Below the pieces are notes generated by a model. The model saw nothing but the letters and a program-made list of their open reading frames with translations, ran no database searches and had not been told where the DNA came from. Made by a program: the position numbers and the translations under genes. From Clostridium culturomicium (lineage in GTDB: Bacteria > Bacillota > Clostridia > Clostridiales > Clostridiaceae): a stretch of 64,000 nt of DNA. Positions 55,132-63,737 of this stretch are shown here, one piece after another; the first letter of the stretch is position 1; every line of letters starts with the position of its first letter. The stretch lies in contig NZ_CCXK01000014.1 in the NCBI RefSeq assembly GCF_000821305.1, forward strand, positions 419,444 to 483,443. The letters run 5' to 3'.

Positions 55132-55162
55132 AAAAATGACTGCCATGGCAGTCATTTTTTTA
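55132..55162 (+). terminator. Terminator after proS
   Basis: AAAAATGACTGCC / GGCAGTCATTTTT, a perfect stem with an almost empty loop, followed by T residues. Confidence 0.95.
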
Positions 55163-55164
55163 TG

Positions 55165-55224
55165 TAGAATTAAGAATTTATAATTAAAAATGGTGGTAGG
55201 AACTCCTTGAGGGAGTTCCTATAT
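55165..55224. repeat. Partial family 1 repeat and hairpin
   Basis: GAATTAAGAATTTATAATTA as in the element at 28531, then GGAACTCC-TTGAG-GGAGTTCC followed by TATATTTTATA, nearly the hairpin seen at 26853-26871. It lies between the proS terminator and the hemolysin-III gene and may act as a terminator for the latter. Confidence 0.55.
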
Positions 55225-55225
55225 T

Positions 55226-55894
55226 TTATACTGCGTAAAACAAAATAGCAAAGAATTGCATTATGCTTCCCGCTATTACAAAAACATGAAAGATATTGTG
55301 CATATACTTTCTTGTTGAGCCTAATCCATAAAGAATAGCTCCAAAAGTATAGAACACTCCCCCAACAAACAAAAGCATAAAGCCTGGAAAGGTTAATGCT
55401 ATAAATGCAGTTTTATAAATTAATATAACACTCCACCCCATACCGATATAGCATACCATTGAAAACACACCAAACTTCTCAAGATCAATAGCTGTCAACG
55501 TTATTGCTAATGCTGCAAAAGCCCACTCAATTCCAAATAAGCACCAGCCTAAAACTGGATTAACAGCTCTAATAGCACTTAAAGCTATTGGTGTATATGT
55601 TCCTGCAATAAGAAGATATATTGTACAATGATCAATTACTTGAAAAACCTTCTTCGCCATTCCAGGTCTAAGACCATGGTAAATGCTAGACATGGTATAA
55701 AGCATTATCATCGTTACCCCATAAATAACTGACCCTACAACACCATATGGATTGTGGTTAAGAGCTGCTGCAATTACACACAGCACAAGGACCACAATCC
55801 CTGCTACGGCTCCAACAATATGTGACACCATATTAAAAATTTCTTCTCCCTTAGTATAATTAGGTAGCTTCCTATCTGCAAGCTTTGTCCTCAT
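55226..55894 (-). CDS. Hemolysin III / TrhA-family membrane protein (PAQR-like)
   Basis: About 222 residues, seven hydrophobic helices. The family marks are EEIFNMVSHIVGAVAGIVVL, SSIYHGL, QVIDHCTIYLLIAGTYTPIA and the C-terminal HNIFHVFVIAGSIMQFFAIL, with the conserved Ser/His/Asp residues that bind zinc in the related PAQR hydrolases. The name hemolysin is historical; function is unclear (lipid homeostasis suggested). The ATG at 55894 has GGAG 9 bases upstream; an in-frame ATG at 55954 lacks a site. It is monocistronic. Confidence 0.9.
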   Translation of the reverse strand: MRTKLADRKLPNYTKGEEIFNMVSHIVGAVAGIVVLVLCVIAAALNHNPYGVVGSVIYGVTMIMLYTMSSIYHGLRPGMAKKVFQVIDHCTIYLLIAGTYTPIALSAIRAVNPVLGWCLFGIEWAFAALAITLTAIDLEKFGVFSMVCYIGMGWSVILIYKTAFIALTFPGFMLLFVGGVFYTFGAILYGLGSTRKYMHNIFHVFVIAGSIMQFFAILFYAV

Positions 55895-55991
55895 ATACTC
55901 CAACTCCTTTCTAAACACATTAACATAATTTCCTCTGTTACTATAATTATTCAAATATTATTGAACTTAATTACTATATTATGCAAAAATA

Positions 55992-56022
55992 AAAAGAGAG
56001 GTACAAAACTCCTCTCCTTTCA
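55992..56022 (-). terminator. Terminator after ung
   Basis: GAGAGG (55996-56001) pairs with CCTCTC (56011-56016) around a 9-base loop; T5 then ATTTTT on the minus strand. Confidence 0.8.
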
Positions 56023-56038
56023 CGTGAATTTAATTTTA

Positions 56039-56713
56039 TTATAGATTAGGTATCTGCCAATTTATTTCTTTCTCGCCTAACTCCTTTAAGATTTCATTAG
56101 TTTTTGAAAAATGTTTGCACCCCATAAAGCCTCGAGTTGCTGATAATGGACTTGGGTGAACTGTTGTTAAAATGAAATGATTTGGGTTTGTTATAAGATT
56201 CATCTTCTCTTTTGCATTGTTACCCCATAGCAGGAAAACTATTGGCTTATCTCTTTCATTAAGCTTTTTAATTACCTCATCCGTAAAATTCTCCCACCCT
56301 TTCTTTCTGTGAGAATTGGCTTTTCCAGCTTCAACAGTTAAAACTGTATTTAAAAGTAATACTCCTTGTTGAGCCCATGGGACAAGATATCCATTATTAG
56401 GAATAAAACATCCTAAGTCATCACGAAGCTCTTTGTACATATTTTGTAATGACGGCGGTGTCTGTATACCTGGCTGAACTGAAAATGATAAACCATGTGC
56501 CTGACCTGGACCATGATAAGGATCCTGTCCAAGGATTACCACTTTAACCTCCTCATAAGGTGTTAACTTTAAAGCATTAAAAATATTATACTTATCTGGA
56601 TAAATAACCTTTGTTTTATATTCATGTGTAAGAAATTCCTTTAACTTAAGATAGTATGGTTTTTCAAACTCCCCTGTTAAAATCCCATCCCATGAATTAC
56701 CTAACTTCACCAT
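56039..56713 (-). CDS. ung: Uracil-DNA glycosylase (family 1)
   Basis: A 224-residue UDG that removes uracil from DNA and starts base-excision repair. The catalytic motif is GQDPYHGPGQAHGLSFSV (D in QDPYH), uracil pocket residues in QGVLLLNTVLTVE, and the DNA-intercalating HPSPLSATRGF motif with His near the C-terminus. Full length. Three overlapping starts exist (GTG, ATG, GTG); the ATG at 56713 follows AAGGGAAGATT. The 42-residue protein gene precedes it by about 100 bases with a hairpin between. Confidence 0.97.
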   Translation of the reverse strand: MVKLGNSWDGILTGEFEKPYYLKLKEFLTHEYKTKVIYPDKYNIFNALKLTPYEEVKVVILGQDPYHGPGQAHGLSFSVQPGIQTPPSLQNMYKELRDDLGCFIPNNGYLVPWAQQGVLLLNTVLTVEAGKANSHRKKGWENFTDEVIKKLNERDKPIVFLLWGNNAKEKMNLITNPNHFILTTVHPSPLSATRGFMGCKHFSKTNEILKELGEKEINWQIPNL

Positions 56714-56744
56714 CACAATCTTCCCTTCTCATATATCATCAATA

Positions 56745-56777
56745 GAAAACCCCACTGCTAACAGGCAATGGGGTTTC
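56745..56777 (-). terminator. Probable terminator between the 42-residue gene and ung
   Basis: AAACCCCA (56747-56754) pairs with TGGGGTTT (56769-56776), with inner partial pairing. It is followed by TTTTC on the minus strand, so it is a moderate terminator. Confidence 0.6.
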
Positions 56778-56819
56778 CCTTTTATATTATAACAATAAAA
56801 TCATTATATTACCATGACG

Positions 56820-56948
56820 CTATTTAGAATATCTTCTCTTAGCTTTCCTCCATGGCATCTCTTCTGAAAATTCTTCTTTGAATTTTCTAAGTTGTTGTTT
56901 TGTTCTTGGACTAGTTGCTACGTGAGTTGCTTGATAAACATCTTTCAT
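56820..56948 (-). CDS. 42-residue basic small protein
   Basis: A strong GGAGG lies 8 bases before an ATG (56948) that opens a 42-residue frame: starts MKDVYQATHVATSPRTKQQL, then RKFKEEFSEEMPWRKAKRRY, ending SK. It is basic, soluble and helical in its centre, with no cysteine and no signal. The classic clostridial ribosome site, clean start and following terminator support a real gene. I do not recognise a family; small basic proteins of this kind can bind ribosomes or nucleic acids, but that is not shown. The 295-base gap upstream (56949-57245) shows no other feature. Confidence 0.7.
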   Translation of the reverse strand: MKDVYQATHVATSPRTKQQLRKFKEEFSEEMPWRKAKRRYSK

Positions 56949-57245
56949 TAGCCGTTCCTCCTTAAAATTTCAATTCTATGTGAATTAGCAGAGCCGCAGT
57001 TCCTACTAGTAATAATTTATTCCTTCATAATCCCTAAGCTCTTCCATGACATAGATTTAAAAATTTCTTTCAAAACAAATAATGATTTTATTGGTATGCT
57101 ATTATTATCTCCTTAATTTCTTTTATTATGTACTTAATAAAATTTAATTTTAAATTATTATATTCACCCTCAATTTAAAAACTAAAATCACAATTAACTA
57201 TTTTTTGTATATTATAATAATGTAATACTATTAAGGAGAATATAT

Positions 57246-58580
57246 ATGTTAATTCGAAATCCTTACGTCACTAACCTAGATGCCATTGTTAATGACGAGT
57301 ACTTAGAATTTGAAGAATTCTTCAGTGAAAATGGCGAAAGAGTATTTCCTCCATTTTTTCCTCCAAATAATAAACCAGGACCACCTAACTTTAATAATGA
57401 ACCGGTTCCATCTAAACCACCTATGCCAGGTCCTCCTTCGAACCCAAATGATGTTCCTGGACCTCCACCATCCTATACTCCTAAACAGGCTACATCATCC
57501 AAAAGCTCTAACTCAAGCATGTTGAAAGTTTCACCTGGTTCATTAGCGCCATGTAGATATCAATATGTTTATGTATGGCAGACAAACGGTTCCTCCTATT
57601 GGGCATGGTTTACTAGAATAGATAGAACCACAGCTTCTGGATATCGCTGGAACGGTTATCGCTGGGTTTACTTTGGAGTTGATTTGAACAGAATCGAATC
57701 CTTTGAATGTTATGGCAGAAACCCTTTTAGAAGCACAGATAATGTTATCTCCAATCTTCAAACTCAAACACTTGCCCCATCAATGTTACAACTTGAATAT
57801 CCTTTTATAAGTAATATGAAAACTGAAGACATAGAGAACATCATCAACACTGAAATAATTGATACATTGGATGATTTATTACAAAATCAAGTTTTAGTAC
57901 CTGAAAAAGTAAACTTTCAAAAAGTTTTAAGCGCCTATGAAGTTCCTCTTGATGGATATGGTTTACTAAGCCTTGTTATGTCCCTAAGTACTTTAGTCGA
58001 AGGTGGAAAAAATCCTAGAATAACTTTTGATTCTCTTACTGTTGATTTAAATACAGGCAAAAAATATGATTTTGAAGATCTATTTAATTCTAAATCAACT
58101 TATAAAGAAGATATAAGCAAAATGGCTATGGACATTGCTAAAAAATCAAATGTTAAACTTGTTGTACCATATCAGGGAATTACCGATGGTCAAAAATACT
58201 ATCTAACCCCTGAAGAATTAGTTTTATACTATCAGGTTGATGAATATACCCCTGCCAGCCAAGGTTTATTTAGAATACCTATCCCTTATAACCTAATAAC
58301 AAAATATTTATCTCCAGAAAGTCCTATAAATAAGATTCTTAATCCTTCTAATGTAATTCCTGAGCCTCCATCAGCCGTCACTCCTCTCCCACAATCTGCT
58401 GAAGAAGGTGGAACTGCAATGGGGCCTGAATATCTTGGAACCTATACTGGGATAGTTCCTGAAGAGGAAGGTGGCTCTGCAATGAGCCCTGAGTATCTGG
58501 GCACTTATACTGGTGTCGTTCCAGAAGGTGAAAGTTATCCTCCTAAAGGACAACCAACCACTAATTCTCCACAAAAGTAA
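57246..58580 (+). CDS. Proline-rich protein with DUF3298-like domain
   Basis: A 444-residue protein with no signal peptide. Residues 1-30 are followed by a proline-rich stretch (about 34-95: FPPFFPPNNKPGPPN, PPMPGPPSNPND, PGPPPSY), a small Trp/Tyr-rich unit (PCRYQYVYVWQTNGSSYWAW to GYRWNGYRWVYFG), and a DUF3298-like domain (about 190-365: EYPFISNMKTEDIENIINTE, DSLTVDLNTGKKYDFEDLF, YYQVDEYTPASQG) like the C-terminus of RsiV and related proteins. The C-terminus has two copies of an about 21-residue repeat (PEYLGTYTGIVPEEEGGSAM type). It resembles some clostridial spore-coat or surface proteins in composition. A terminator follows. Confidence 0.72.
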   Translation: MLIRNPYVTNLDAIVNDEYLEFEEFFSENGERVFPPFFPPNNKPGPPNFNNEPVPSKPPMPGPPSNPNDVPGPPPSYTPKQATSSKSSNSSMLKVSPGSLAPCRYQYVYVWQTNGSSYWAWFTRIDRTTASGYRWNGYRWVYFGVDLNRIESFECYGRNPFRSTDNVISNLQTQTLAPSMLQLEYPFISNMKTEDIENIINTEIIDTLDDLLQNQVLVPEKVNFQKVLSAYEVPLDGYGLLSLVMSLSTLVEGGKNPRITFDSLTVDLNTGKKYDFEDLFNSKSTYKEDISKMAMDIAKKSNVKLVVPYQGITDGQKYYLTPEELVLYYQVDEYTPASQGLFRIPIPYNLITKYLSPESPINKILNPSNVIPEPPSAVTPLPQSAEEGGTAMGPEYLGTYTGIVPEEEGGSAMSPEYLGTYTGVVPEGESYPPKGQPTTNSPQK

Positions 58581-58600
58581 CCAACTAAATAACGATTTAT

Positions 58601-58639
58601 AAAAAAGCTTAGGTACAGCCTCACACTGTCCTAAGCTTT
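58601..58639. terminator. Bidirectional terminator between DUF3298 gene and MATE gene
   Basis: AAAGCTTAGG (58604-58613) pairs with CCTAAGCTTT (58630-58639), with inner CAG/CTG pairing. A6 precedes it, giving T6 on the minus strand for the MATE gene. Confidence 0.9.
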
Positions 58640-58642
58640 CTC

Positions 58643-60033
58643 TTATATTCCTATTTCTTCACTTGAATTCAACTTATTACTATTATGAAGCAAATCCTTC
58701 TTTTTAACAAAATACCAAAGAATAGATACAATTGTTACTCCTTTTAGCACCATAGAGATACTAATACTCCACCATACTCCGTTTAATCCCAATAATTCTG
58801 GTCTAGAAAGTATTAAGGCCATTGGTATTCTGGCTCCTGTTAAAATTATACTTACTACAGCAGGAATAGTTGTTTTTCCAAGCCCGTTAAATACTCCTAC
58901 TGTCGTTATCTCTAAACACATAAACAACTGAGTATATCCCATGATTTTTAAGTAATCTTTTCCGACTAATATTGTTTCTGGTTCATTGCTAAATAATGAG
59001 AATATCCACTCTCCACCAAGTACTAAAAGTAAGGTAGCAAAAATACCAACTACACCTGCAAGTATAATGGTTGCTTTATATCCCTTCTTAATCCTGTCAA
59101 ACTTTCCTGCTCCATAGTTTTGTCCAACGAAGGAGCTAAGAGCTGTTGAGAAGCCTCCAGCTGTCATCCAGGTAATTGCTTCAATTTGACATCCAACCTT
59201 TTGAGCTGCTATAGGAACCTCTCCCCATCCTGCAATTATTCTTGCAATTAGTATTGAAAACACTGTGAACAATCCACTTTGTATTCCAGCTGGCAACCCT
59301 AACTTACATAAACCTGCCACTGCTTCAAAATCCATTTTAGATAATAAATTTACCTTTAAGTACTTTTCCTTACTTTTTATCATAAAAAATATAAAGCATG
59401 CTACAACTATAGCCTGTGAGCCAATTGTAGCCAACGCAGCTCCAAGAACTCCAAGCTTTGGAATTGGACCTAAGCCAAAAATTAATATAGGGTCTAATAC
59501 CATATTGAACACAAGTCCTATGGTGTTAATAATAAATGGCGTTTTACTATTACCTGAACCATTAAATATAGCTGTAAAAACTGGCATTAAATTTGTAATA
59601 ACCATCCCCATTGCTATAATTGACAGATAAGATTCTGCCATGGAAACTACTTCTTTGCTTTCTAATCCAAAGAAGCCTATAAACTTACTTTTAAAGGTTA
59701 AAATAATAAGCCCCATTATAATTGAAGCTACTATTATCATCTGCAGTGAAGTTGTAACATATTTCTTGGCTGCTCTTTCATCCCTTCTGCCAATGCTTTG
59801 AGCAACTTTAATCTCTGCTCCTACCTTAGATATCATTGCTAATGCAACTGCTAATTGTGAAAAAAATCCTGCTGTTCCAACGGCCGCCAAAGCATTGGTT
59901 CCAGCCCTTCCAACCAAAGCATATCTGTTAAGTTATATGCCATTTGTATAAAGGATGTTGCCATTATTGGCAATGCAAGCTTAACTAACTTTTCTGCAAT
60001 TCTTCCTTCTGTTAAATCAATTCTACTCTCCAT
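58643..60033 (-). pseudogene. MATE-family efflux transporter with a single frameshift
   Basis: The start MESRIDLTEGRIAEKLVKLA then LPIMATSFIQMAYNLTDMLW is the normal N-terminus of a MATE exporter (Na+/H+-coupled drug efflux). At about 59913-59916 the frame changes; the shifted frame continues VGRAGTNALAAVGTAGFFSQ and then runs without further lesions to a full C-terminus (about 462 residues when joined). Restoring one G between TGG and TTGG fixes it. As written, the product ends after 60 residues. It could be a recent inactivation, a phase-variable site or a sequencing error; the run is short (two G residues), which makes slippage less obvious. It is a single gene after the ABC operon terminator. 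Confidence 0.85.
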
Positions 60034-60080
60034 ATATCCCCCTTCTAACCCTTAAACAAAGGTTACTTAAACGCAATAAA

Positions 60081-60109
60081 ACCTCATATATCCTAAGGAT
60101 ATATGAGGT
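60081..60109 (-). terminator. Terminator at the end of the ABC/GntR operon
   Basis: ACCTCATATATCC (60081-60093), loop of 3, GGATATATGAGGT (60097-60109), perfect 13-base stem, followed by TTTTATTG on the minus strand. Confidence 0.88.
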
Positions 60110-60186
60110 AATATACTAATTTAAAATAATTATTTATAATTTTATTTTAATTCGTTTCTCTAAATAAATCAATATTTAAAATATTT

Positions 60187-61038
60187 TTATTTTTTATACA
60201 AAAGCATAATATCTTCAAGAGCGGCTCTTTCTAAAATAACCTTATCTCCAAGAAGTCTGCTTATTTCATCACCTTTATTCGTTATTGCTTCAAAGCCATA
60301 ATTATTCTTACTTACCCCTTGGAATAAAGATTCAACTTCTTTTGTAAGAACGTCCTTGCTTCCTTTAACAATTCTATAATTATCCTCAATCTCATCCTTA
60401 GATGTTGAAAATACTATTTCACCGTCTTTTATGAAAGTTATATAATCAGCTATCTTTTCAAGATCTTCTGTTATATGAGTTGAAATAATTACACTAAGGT
60501 TTTCGGTTTCTAAAAGTCTTTGTAATTCTTCTAAAACTTCGTTTCTTACAATTGGGTCTAATCCTGCAGTTGGCTCATCCATTATAATAAGCTCAGCCCC
60601 ATGACTTAAGGCAATACACAAAGAAAACTTCATTCTCATTCCCTTTGAAAGCTCTTTAAGCAACTGCTTCTTATTTAAGGAAAATTTATTTAGATATCTA
60701 TTAAACTTCTCATTGTCCCAATTAGAATAAAGCTTTGCTACCATCTTCCCATTTTCCTCAAGACTAATATGGTCGTAATAATAACATTGATCATACACAA
60801 ACCCTATTCTTTCCTTGACTTTTCTCTCAAACTTTAAGTTATCCATTCCAAATATATTAATACTTCCACTGTCACGCTTAACTAAGTTCATAATAATTTT
60901 TATCAAGGTACTTTTCCCTGCACCATTTTCTCCAATAAGCCCCATAATAAATCCTTTAGGCAAGTTTAAAGAAACCGACCTTAAAGAAAAATTTTTATAT
61001 TCTTTATTTAAATTTTTAATTTCTAAAATATTCTCCAT
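60187..61038 (-). CDS. ABC transporter ATP-binding protein (second ATPase of the operon)
   Basis: A 283-residue ATPase: Walker A GENGAGKSTLIKIIMNL, signature LSKGMRMKFSLCIALSHG, Walker B LIIMDEPTAGLDP, switch IISTHITEDLEKIADY, and an about 70-residue C-terminal extension. The LSKGM signature and short N-terminus are typical of the CcmA/YtrB/BcrA export class. It is strikingly like the ATPase at 62842-63705 (both start MENILEIxNLxKxYKNF and share the same extension). It follows the GntR gene by 30 bases. It may pair with the two permeases or form a mixed dimer with the other ATPase. Confidence 0.93.
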   Translation of the reverse strand: MENILEIKNLNKEYKNFSLRSVSLNLPKGFIMGLIGENGAGKSTLIKIIMNLVKRDSGSINIFGMDNLKFERKVKERIGFVYDQCYYYDHISLEENGKMVAKLYSNWDNEKFNRYLNKFSLNKKQLLKELSKGMRMKFSLCIALSHGAELIIMDEPTAGLDPIVRNEVLEELQRLLETENLSVIISTHITEDLEKIADYITFIKDGEIVFSTSKDEIEDNYRIVKGSKDVLTKEVESLFQGVSKNNYGFEAITNKGDEISRLLGDKVILERAALEDIMLLYKK

Positions 61039-61068
61039 GATTATTTACTCCTCCTGCCCTTTGAATTG

Positions 61069-61446
61069 CTAATTAATTTCATGACTTAACACCTTTAAAA
61101 TGTTACAGATTTCTTCCACTCCTATATCAGCCTTTGCTCCTTCCTCAAGAGCTTTTATTAAATATTCTTCCATATTTCTCATGATAGATTCCTTTAATAA
61201 TTCTTTATCTTGAGCTGCTACAAAGGATCCTTTCCCAGGCAGAGTATAGATGAACCCATCTCTTTCTAATTCGTCATAGGCTCTTTTGGTTGTAATTACA
61301 CTAATCCTCAAATCCTTAGCTAATCCCCTAATAGATGGTAACGGTTCATTCGGACTCAATTTATTTGTTAATATATCATCTTTTATTTGTTTTTCTATTT
61401 GAGAATAAATAGGCTCCCCTGAAGAGTTATTTATTATAATATTCAT
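61069..61446 (-). CDS. GntR-family regulator, YtrA subfamily
   Basis: A 125-residue repressor: a GntR winged helix (GEPIYSQIEKQIKDDILTNK, PLPSIRGLAKDLRISVITTK, RAYDELERDGFIYTLPGKGS) and a short helical dimerisation tail with no effector domain, the YtrA layout. Such regulators control neighbouring ABC exporters, often induced by cell-wall antibiotics or cationic compounds. It is embedded in the operon between the permeases and the second ATPase. An extended -10 (TGATATAAT, 61484-61492 region) and a perfect palindrome GTACTTTAAAGTAC (61466-61479) lie in its upstream region, suggesting an internal autoregulated promoter. Confidence 0.93.
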   Translation of the reverse strand: MNIIINNSSGEPIYSQIEKQIKDDILTNKLSPNEPLPSIRGLAKDLRISVITTKRAYDELERDGFIYTLPGKGSFVAAQDKELLKESIMRNMEEYLIKALEEGAKADIGVEEICNILKVLSHEIN

Positions 61447-61465
61447 TGCTTCTCCTCCAAGACTT

Positions 61466-61492
61466 GTACTTTAAAGTACCTCTATTATATCA
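61466..61492 (-). promoter_or_regulatory. Candidate internal promoter and operator before the gntR gene
   Basis: On the minus strand TG-A-TATAAT (-10 at 61484-61489, extended type) is followed by the perfect 14-base palindrome GTACTTTAAAGTAC (61466-61479), just before GGAGGAG and the ATG. It could let gntR and the second ATPase be made alone. Confidence 0.5.
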
Positions 61493-61496
61493 CCAT

Positions 61497-62165
61497 CTAT
61501 AAATCACGTCTTCCATAGCTTCTTGCTGAAGCTACAGTCATAGTAAGGTATATTATAAATCCAATAAGAAACACCATACCAGCTAATAGCCAGGCATCTC
61601 TTCCACCAGCTTCTATTGACTTTATAATTGTAATCTTTAAATTTGGATTTATTCTATCCATTAGCCCACTTATCATTAAAGGCAGATTAGCTACCACAAT
61701 AATAATTACAGCTGAGTATTTAGTCGCAACATCATAATCAAAGCGGTAATATACGTAATTCGGTATACCTATAAAAAGGATATAATATAAAAATGCGGCT
61801 CCCTGAACTAAAAATACAGTTACAAGAAAACTACTATCACTTAAGTTATTTATAACTACAATTCCTTGAAGCAGCAACGCTGTTAGGAAATGCATTATTA
61901 AATAATACATATACTTGCTAATTACAACATCTTTTCTTTTAACAGGAAAACTATTCATTACCACATCATAATTTTTTCTCATTTCCTCTGTTGCAGTAAA
62001 TTTATTAACCACTATTGGAATCATAACGCTTCCTATTGTTGCTGTCATAAACGCTGCCATAGGATTTACCTTTACCAGAACAACCAAAACTGCTATAACT
62101 AGCAGTGTTATTACACTATATATATATCTGCTTGTTAGAAAGTCCTTTTTTAAAAGTGCTCCCAC
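61497..62165 (-). CDS. ABC-2 type permease, second of two
   Basis: A 222-residue membrane protein with six hydrophobic segments (YIYSVITLLVIAVLVVLV, AAFMTATIGSVMIPIVV and others). The short cytoplasmic part (FTATEEMRKNYDVVMNSFPV then KRKDVVISKYMYYLIMHFL) matches the ABC-2/BcrB-type pattern, in which the NSFPVKRKDVVISKY motif precedes the second helix. It follows the other permease by 11 bases and would form the membrane part with it. Substrate unknown; such operons commonly respond to antimicrobial peptides. Confidence 0.85.
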   Translation of the reverse strand: MGALLKKDFLTSRYIYSVITLLVIAVLVVLVKVNPMAAFMTATIGSVMIPIVVNKFTATEEMRKNYDVVMNSFPVKRKDVVISKYMYYLIMHFLTALLLQGIVVINNLSDSSFLVTVFLVQGAAFLYYILFIGIPNYVYYRFDYDVATKYSAVIIIVVANLPLMISGLMDRINPNLKITIIKSIEAGGRDAWLLAGMVFLIGFIIYLTMTVASARSYGRRDL

Positions 62166-62176
62166 ATTAATCCCTC

Positions 62177-62842
62177 CTAAAAATCTTTTTTATCATAAAA
62201 GATATATGAAACATATGCAAATAATCCAAGTAACGCCCCTACAATAATCACTAGGATTAAATTATTTACTAAAGCTGCACTTTCAATAAAACTATATAGT
62301 TGCTTAATTATCTGTGGACTGCTACTGCCAAATACTATATCATCCATTCCAACTATTCCAACCATTATTGCGAAGAATACAGCAAAATACCCAATTTTAG
62401 CCCATTTCAAACCTAACGCAAAGTATAACAAATAATAAATTCCTGTAAAAATCAACATGTAACTAACTACTAGCTTTACTTGACCCAAAGTTACTAGTAA
62501 ATATTTTCCTGGCATCATTATATTTAAAATACTATTTAAAATTAAACCTACAATAGTCAAAATTCCTACCCATATTAAGTTTCCAAGGAATTTCCCAAAC
62601 ACATAATCACTTCTTTTACATGGACTACTTAAGATTGACATATACACCTTATCTCTTGATTCACCTTCAGTAAACGCTACACTTGTTAAGCCTCCCAGCA
62701 TTATAAAGTAATTAAATACACTCATATTATCTGAACCAATTAAAAAGGGATATACAATTGCACATAACACAATTACTAAACCTCTAAAATTTTTATAAAT
62801 AGATATATTAGTGCTCAGTTCTCTATTAATCATTTTCCACAT
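62177..62842 (-). CDS. ABC-2 type permease, first of two
   Basis: A 221-residue membrane protein with six hydrophobic segments. VAFTEGESRDKVYMSILSSP then CKRSDYVFGKFLGNLIWVGI is the same cytoplasmic motif as in the other permease, here with the SSPCKRSDYVFGKF variant. Its start overlaps the stop of the upstream ATPase gene by one base. With the ATPase at 62842-63705 it makes a complete exporter; the second permease and second ATPase make the unit look like a heteromeric pair. Confidence 0.85.
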   Translation of the reverse strand: MWKMINRELSTNISIYKNFRGLVIVLCAIVYPFLIGSDNMSVFNYFIMLGGLTSVAFTEGESRDKVYMSILSSPCKRSDYVFGKFLGNLIWVGILTIVGLILNSILNIMMPGKYLLVTLGQVKLVVSYMLIFTGIYYLLYFALGLKWAKIGYFAVFFAIMVGIVGMDDIVFGSSSPQIIKQLYSFIESAALVNNLILVIIVGALLGLFAYVSYIFYDKKDF

Positions 62843-63705
62843 TATTTCCCTACCCCCTTATTCACTGCCACCATAATTTCTTCAATAGATGGCTTCTCTA
62901 TTACCAATTGCTTTTTAACTCCACTCTCAATTTTACTAATTTCTCTTGTAATTCCCTCAAAGCCATAAGGCGTTTCTATTAAACCATAAATTATATTTCT
63001 GTCAATCTCTCTTAATAGATTCTTATTTCCTTTAATCATCACATACTCATCTTGTAGCTCTGGAATTGACATAGAAAAAACTATTTTGCCATTTTTAATA
63101 TAAGTTATATAGTCAGCTATCCTTTCCAAATCTGACGTTATATGACTTGAAATCAACATACCAACATTTTCATCCTCCATGACTTGTTGAAGCATCTCTA
63201 AAACCTGCCTTCTCATAACTGGATCAAGCCCAGAGGTTGGTTCATCAAGGATAATAAATTCAGCTTTGTGGCTTAAAGCTATTGCAATTGCAAATTTCAT
63301 TTTCATCCCCTTTGATAATTCTTTTACTTTCTGCTTATCATCCAAATTAAATTTTCTTAAATACTTGTTAAATACATTCCAATCCCAAGCCTTATAAAAC
63401 CCAGCAATTATTTTTCCATTATCTCTTATTGAAAGATTTTCATAATAAAAGCAATCATCATATACAAAGCCAATACGCTCTTTTATTTCTCGCTCATGCT
63501 TAACATTTTCTTTTCCAAATACTTTAATTTCTCCTGCATCCTTTTGTAAAAGATTCATTATAAGCTTTATTGTAGTAGTCTTTCCTGCACCATTTTCACC
63601 AATAAATCCCATTATAAATCCCTTTGGTATAACAAAAGAAATGTCATCAAGTTTAAAGTTTTTATATTTCTTTGTTAAATTCCTAATTTCTAATATATTC
63701 TCCAT
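62842..63705 (-). CDS. ABC transporter ATP-binding protein (first ATPase of the operon)
   Basis: A 287-residue ATPase: Walker A GENGAGKTTTIKLIMNL, signature LSKGMKMKFAIAIALSHK, Walker B FIILDEPTSGLDP, switch LISSHITSDLERIADYI, with an extra C-terminal domain (residues about 215-287). The SKGMKMKF signature places it with the bacitracin/CcmA/YtrB-like exporters. It is the first gene of the operon, next to a clear promoter and candidate operator. A TGGAGGAG site precedes the ATG. It is a paralogue of the ATPase at 60187-61038. Confidence 0.94.
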   Translation of the reverse strand: MENILEIRNLTKKYKNFKLDDISFVIPKGFIMGFIGENGAGKTTTIKLIMNLLQKDAGEIKVFGKENVKHEREIKERIGFVYDDCFYYENLSIRDNGKIIAGFYKAWDWNVFNKYLRKFNLDDKQKVKELSKGMKMKFAIAIALSHKAEFIILDEPTSGLDPVMRRQVLEMLQQVMEDENVGMLISSHITSDLERIADYITYIKNGKIVFSMSIPELQDEYVMIKGNKNLLREIDRNIIYGLIETPYGFEGITREISKIESGVKKQLVIEKPSIEEIMVAVNKGVGK

Positions 63706-63737
63706 GATAACTCCTCCATTAGAACTCCGTTAATATT

